From: a virus
Virus record (IMG/VR): IMGVR_UViG_3300023176_004750
Coordinates: 1-25,132 of that record
DNA: 25,132 nucleotides
Direction: 5' to 3' (one strand)
Notes under the pieces: model-generated
Database searches by the model: none
The model's input: only the letters and a program-made list of their open reading frames with translations
Told to the model about the DNA's origin: nothing
In this document: positions 23,294-25,132 of the stretch, piece by piece
Layout: each line of letters begins with the position of its first letter
Position numbering within the stretch: position 1 is the first letter of the stretch
Program-made: the position numbers and the translations under genes

Positions 23294-23731
23294 TTAGATT
23301 GTGTCGATTTGACCCACGTCGTCTGAACCTGCACCTTCATCAGCACCCTCTGAGCTCAATGAGTACTTCGTTGAACCTGTCACGCTACCTGCTGTAACGT
23401 AGTGTACTGTGTTGTTGAAGATCTTACTCGCGTAAGCAACCGTTGAGTCATCCAAGATGATCTGCACACAGAATTCACCGTTAGTCAGTGATCCCGGCGC
23501 TTTCGCTGTCAAGGTCAACACCTGTGTCAATCTTGTTGATCCATCCGCAGATAAGAAGTTCACTTTGAACTGCTTACTTGATCTCTGTGAAACGATGTAG
23601 TTGCCTGATGCAGTTGATACCGCTTCAGCACCTGATCCGTCTGGTTGAGTTGTTCCTGTGGCGAACGCACCAGTGACTTCGAAGTCTCCTGCTGAGTTAC
23701 CAAATCTACTTTTCTTTACTGGTCTTCCCAT
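23294..23731 (-). CDS. Small virion structural protein (145 aa)
   Basis: MGRPVKKSRFGNSAGDFEVT, then YIVSQRSSKQFKVNFLSADG and a beta-rich Ser/Thr/Gly body ending in an acidic tail (SEGADEGAGSDDVGQIDTI). The opening MGRPxxKxxFG with a following (Y/F)IVxQ(R/K)xxxxF segment is a pattern I know from marine T4-like phages near the capsid genes, probably a virion protein such as a head decoration. The leader is about 100 nt, carries three hairpins, and has a strong AAGGAG 7 nt before the ATG. This suggests high expression. It is bounded by hairpins on both sides and is probably transcribed alone. Confidence 0.72.
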   Translation of the reverse strand: MGRPVKKSRFGNSAGDFEVTGAFATGTTQPDGSGAEAVSTASGNYIVSQRSSKQFKVNFLSADGSTRLTQVLTLTAKAPGSLTNGEFCVQIILDDSTVAYASKIFNNTVHYVTAGSVTGSTKYSLSSEGADEGAGSDDVGQIDTI

Positions 23732-23738
23732 TTGTTTT

Positions 23739-23790
23739 CTCCTTTAAAGGAGTCCAATGCCAGTTCTCCTGGCTACGCGGTTTTATCCGC
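23739..23790 (-). promoter_or_regulatory. Structured leader with the Shine-Dalgarno in a palindrome
   Basis: CTCCTTTAAAGGAG (23739-23752) is a perfect 14-bp palindrome whose right arm is the AAGGAG site of the 145-aa gene; the left arm can pair with it. Two more hairpins follow upstream: GCCAG/CTGGC (23759-23773) and GCGG/CCGC (23777-23790). Could control translation or protect the 5' end of an abundant mRNA. Confidence 0.45.
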
Positions 23791-23832
23791 ATAAGTCTCC
23801 TGCCAGATGCAAGAGCACGTTTGAACTATGTG

Positions 23833-23840
23833 TATTTACC
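23833..23840 (-). promoter_or_regulatory. Late-promoter-like box for the 145-aa gene
   Basis: GTAAATAC on the minus strand, about 100 nt before the ATG at 23731 and about 32 nt past the preceding terminator stem. Confidence 0.45.
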
Positions 23841-23864
23841 AGATTTTAGGCCGTGTAAACTGCA

Positions 23865-23915
23865 AAGAAAAAGGGCGATGTGATACAATCCAAAACTATA
23901 ATCACACCACCCTTA
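23865..23915 (-). terminator. Terminator after the 77-aa membrane protein
   Basis: A 14-bp stem, arms 23872-23885 and 23902-23915, loop 16 nt, followed by TTTTTCTTT on the minus strand. Two positions pair only as G-U in the minus-strand RNA and would be A/C mismatches on the other strand, which supports minus-strand function. Confidence 0.75.
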
Positions 23916-23943
23916 AGGTTTTACGTATTTCTAGATTTTTATA

Positions 23944-24177
23944 TTATTTTCTGTTGTAGATATGATATAAAATCCAAACTGCAACTAGTCCGATCAAACC
24001 TTGATCTGAGAATCCTTGCAGTACGCCCTGGACGTTTCCGATTACAGAAACGTTTGGCCAGAACGGAATACCTTGACCGCTGAAAAGGATCTCTAAAACG
24101 ATTCCCAATGCTATGAGTGAAACACCCACATCGGCTAATCCTTTTGCCCATCCTTTAACTTGGTTCATGATATCCAT
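23944..24177 (-). CDS. Small two-helix membrane protein, holin-like size (77 aa)
   Basis: An amphipathic start (MDIMNQVKGWAKGLAD) is followed by two hydrophobic stretches, about residues 16-33 (DVGVSLIALGIVLEILFS) and 58-74 (DQGLIGLVAVWILYHIY), joined by a loop with SVIGNVQGVLQGF, and a basic end (NRK). Small class II holins look like this, but the position right after the capsid gene also suits a membrane or virion-associated protein; neither is proven. The start at 24177 is supported by GGGAGG 7 nt upstream; the upstream ATG at 24219 would add residues encoding that SD. The leader has a 6-bp hairpin (24198-24215). It is its own unit, with terminators before and after. Confidence 0.7.
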   Translation of the reverse strand: MDIMNQVKGWAKGLADVGVSLIALGIVLEILFSGQGIPFWPNVSVIGNVQGVLQGFSDQGLIGLVAVWILYHIYNRK

Positions 24178-24197
24178 AGTTGGACCTCCCTTGTTAA

Positions 24198-24228
24198 GAG
24201 TTCTGTGTAGAACTCGCAATTATTTAGA
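24198..24228 (-). promoter_or_regulatory. Late-promoter-like box and leader hairpin for the 77-aa gene
   Basis: TCTAAATA on the minus strand (24221-24228), one mismatch to TATAAATA, followed by hairpin GAGTTC/GAACTC (24198-24215, loop 6). The region 24229-24326 upstream shows nothing else recognisable. Confidence 0.42.
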
Positions 24229-24323
24229 AGTCTGGCACAACTATAAAACTAGCACATTTGGTCTGCGACTGGTACGAGTATGGAAAAAGATTGATAACTG
24301 TGTGGTTAATGATCTGTCAGTCA

Positions 24324-24356
24324 CAAAAAAAGGGCGACATTTCTGCCGCCCTTTTT
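24324..24356 (-). terminator. Intrinsic terminator after gp23
   Basis: A 10-bp stem, AAAAAGGGCG (24327-24336) with CGCCCTTTTT (24347-24356), loop 10 nt, ending in a seven-T run on the minus strand, 21 nt past the gp23 stop. Arms match the terminator at 10529-10554. Confidence 0.87.
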
Positions 24357-24377
24357 GAAATAAAAATAAACCTTGGC

Positions 24378-25132
24378 TTATTTGAATTTTAAGTTTGTTC
24401 CGCTGTTCATTCCTACTAATCCTACGTAGTCTGCCGCGTTACCTAGTGAAGATGCAGTGTTCGTTAATTCAACGTAACCGTATCTTGTTAGGAAACCAAC
24501 AACTGGTTCGAATGTAGCCGGATCTAGTACAACACCAGAAGACATTAAAGGAATGTAAGGACAATAGAACGCTGGTGCGTCTGCCTCACTTGCTCCTTTG
24601 TAACCAACTAGTACGTCTGTACCGTCTGAAGCGTAAGCGTCAACGTATACTCTCATTGCACCGTTTAGTGTACCAACGAATTTAGTGTTAGTAGGTGCTT
24701 CAAAAGTACCTTCAGTTGTTCTTGCGAACGCTGAAGTTGATGCTGATTGAAGAACTGTAAGAGCAGTTGGAGAAACTACAGCGTAGTTTCCAGCGCCTCT
24801 TCTTGTTCTTGTAGCGATTTGGTTAGCAACTCTGTTGATAAGAACAGCCAATGCCGCGTGTTCATCACCTACGAATGTTGCAGTACCTGACACAGCCGCT
24901 TGGTCAAAAGTCTCAGAAGCCGAACCGGCTAATGTTCTTAATGAACCAATTACTTCTTGGTCGATCTCAGCAGTAATCTCTTGAGCTAACGCCGCCATGA
25001 TTTCCGCTTCTACATCGATACCTTGCTGTGCTTGAGCATCTTGAGCCGCTTCAAAAGTCCATCTAGCACTTAATTTTCTAGATTTCGCTTCAACCGGTTG
25101 TTTCAAGATCTGGATTGATAATCTCTTACCAG
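24378..25132 (-). CDS. 23: Major capsid protein, T4 gp23-like (5' part outside window)
   Basis: Only the C-terminal 250 codons are present; the frame runs off the right edge. The visible part begins GKRLSIQILKQPVEAKSRKL and continues with SARWTFEAAQDAQAQQGIDV, matching the T4 gp23 segment around VTAEERRLKAQYTIEMAQDL. Further on come GAGNYAVVSPTALTVLQSAS, VYVDAYASDGTDVLVGYKGA, FYCPYIPLMSSGVVLDPATF and QP-type variants of the E-loop and P-domain strands found in all T4-like capsids, ending NSGTNLKFK. It forms the hexamer lattice of the head. In T4 the precursor is cut by gp21, but the cleavage site would be upstream of this window. A strong terminator follows. Confidence 0.95.
   Translation of the reverse strand, partial: GKRLSIQILKQPVEAKSRKLSARWTFEAAQDAQAQQGIDVEAEIMAALAQEITAEIDQEVIGSLRTLAGSASETFDQAAVSGTATFVGDEHAALAVLINRVANQIATRTRRGAGNYAVVSPTALTVLQSASTSAFARTTEGTFEAPTNTKFVGTLNGAMRVYVDAYASDGTDVLVGYKGASEADAPAFYCPYIPLMSSGVVLDPATFEPVVGFLTRYGYVELTNTASSLGNAADYVGLVGMNSGTNLKFK

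Noticed and set aside
1-25132. tRNA genes, CRISPR arrays, insertion sequences, integrase or attachment sites
   Set aside because: No cloverleaf with a T-arm motif, no regularly spaced direct repeats and no transposase or integrase signatures were seen by eye. A tRNAscan run would be needed for full certainty.

Overview
The window looks like part of the virion-structure region of a marine T4-like myovirus (Caudoviricetes), close in protein style to cyanophages, pelagiphages and uncultured marine myophages. Evidence: recognisable T4-type gp23 (major capsid, right edge), gp18 (tail sheath, left edge), gp13, gp14 and gp15 (neck and tail terminator); many low-complexity fibre-like proteins that open with the MAIGRISG-type N-terminus familiar from marine phages; and repeated TATAAATA-like boxes that match the T4 late-promoter consensus. 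By eye the base composition is in the mid-40s % GC. The host cannot be read from this stretch: there are no tRNAs, photosynthesis genes or integrase here.

Layout, right to left, which is the main (minus) direction of transcription: gp23 C-terminus (24378-25132) with a terminator; a 77-aa two-helix membrane protein (23944-24177) with a terminator; a 145-aa small virion-type protein (23294-23731); a run of three small fibre-like or structural genes (23229 down to 21577); a 1232-aa fibre with PKD-like domains followed by an overlapping 346-aa structural protein (20635 down to 15897); three long modular fibre proteins of 880, 522 and 816 aa (14916 down to 7974), with strong terminators after the 880- and 522-aa genes; then, after a plus-strand island, gp13 (4114-4875), a 60-aa coiled-coil protein, a dNMP kinase, and the tail sheath running off the left edge.

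Four plus-strand islands interrupt this order: an HNH-like zinc-finger protein (2960-3319); gp14-gp15-Nudix (4919-7977); two unrecognised proteins (15009-15900); and a single 288-aa fibre-like gene (20699-21565). Each divergent junction is 43-116 bp and carries two outward-facing late-promoter-like boxes. Each convergent junction is extremely tight: overlaps of 87, 4 and 4 bp, and one gap of 11 bp.

Function as a system: capsid, neck and sheath proteins build the head-tail junction and contractile tail, while about eight fibre or virion-surface proteins sharing exchangeable sequence modules probably form the adsorption apparatus. Two nucleotide-metabolism enzymes (dNMP kinase and Nudix hydrolase) sit among them. 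The most striking regulatory feature is a split between genes with a long leader and a strong Shine-Dalgarno (SD) site (sheath, the 816-, 522- and 880-aa fibres, 145-aa, 77-aa) and genes whose TATAAATA-like box ends only 4-12 nt before the ATG with no SD, which predicts leaderless or nearly leaderless late mRNAs. No intergenic stretch exceeds 300 bases; the longest (23732-23943 and 24178-24377) hold terminators, promoters and leader hairpins.
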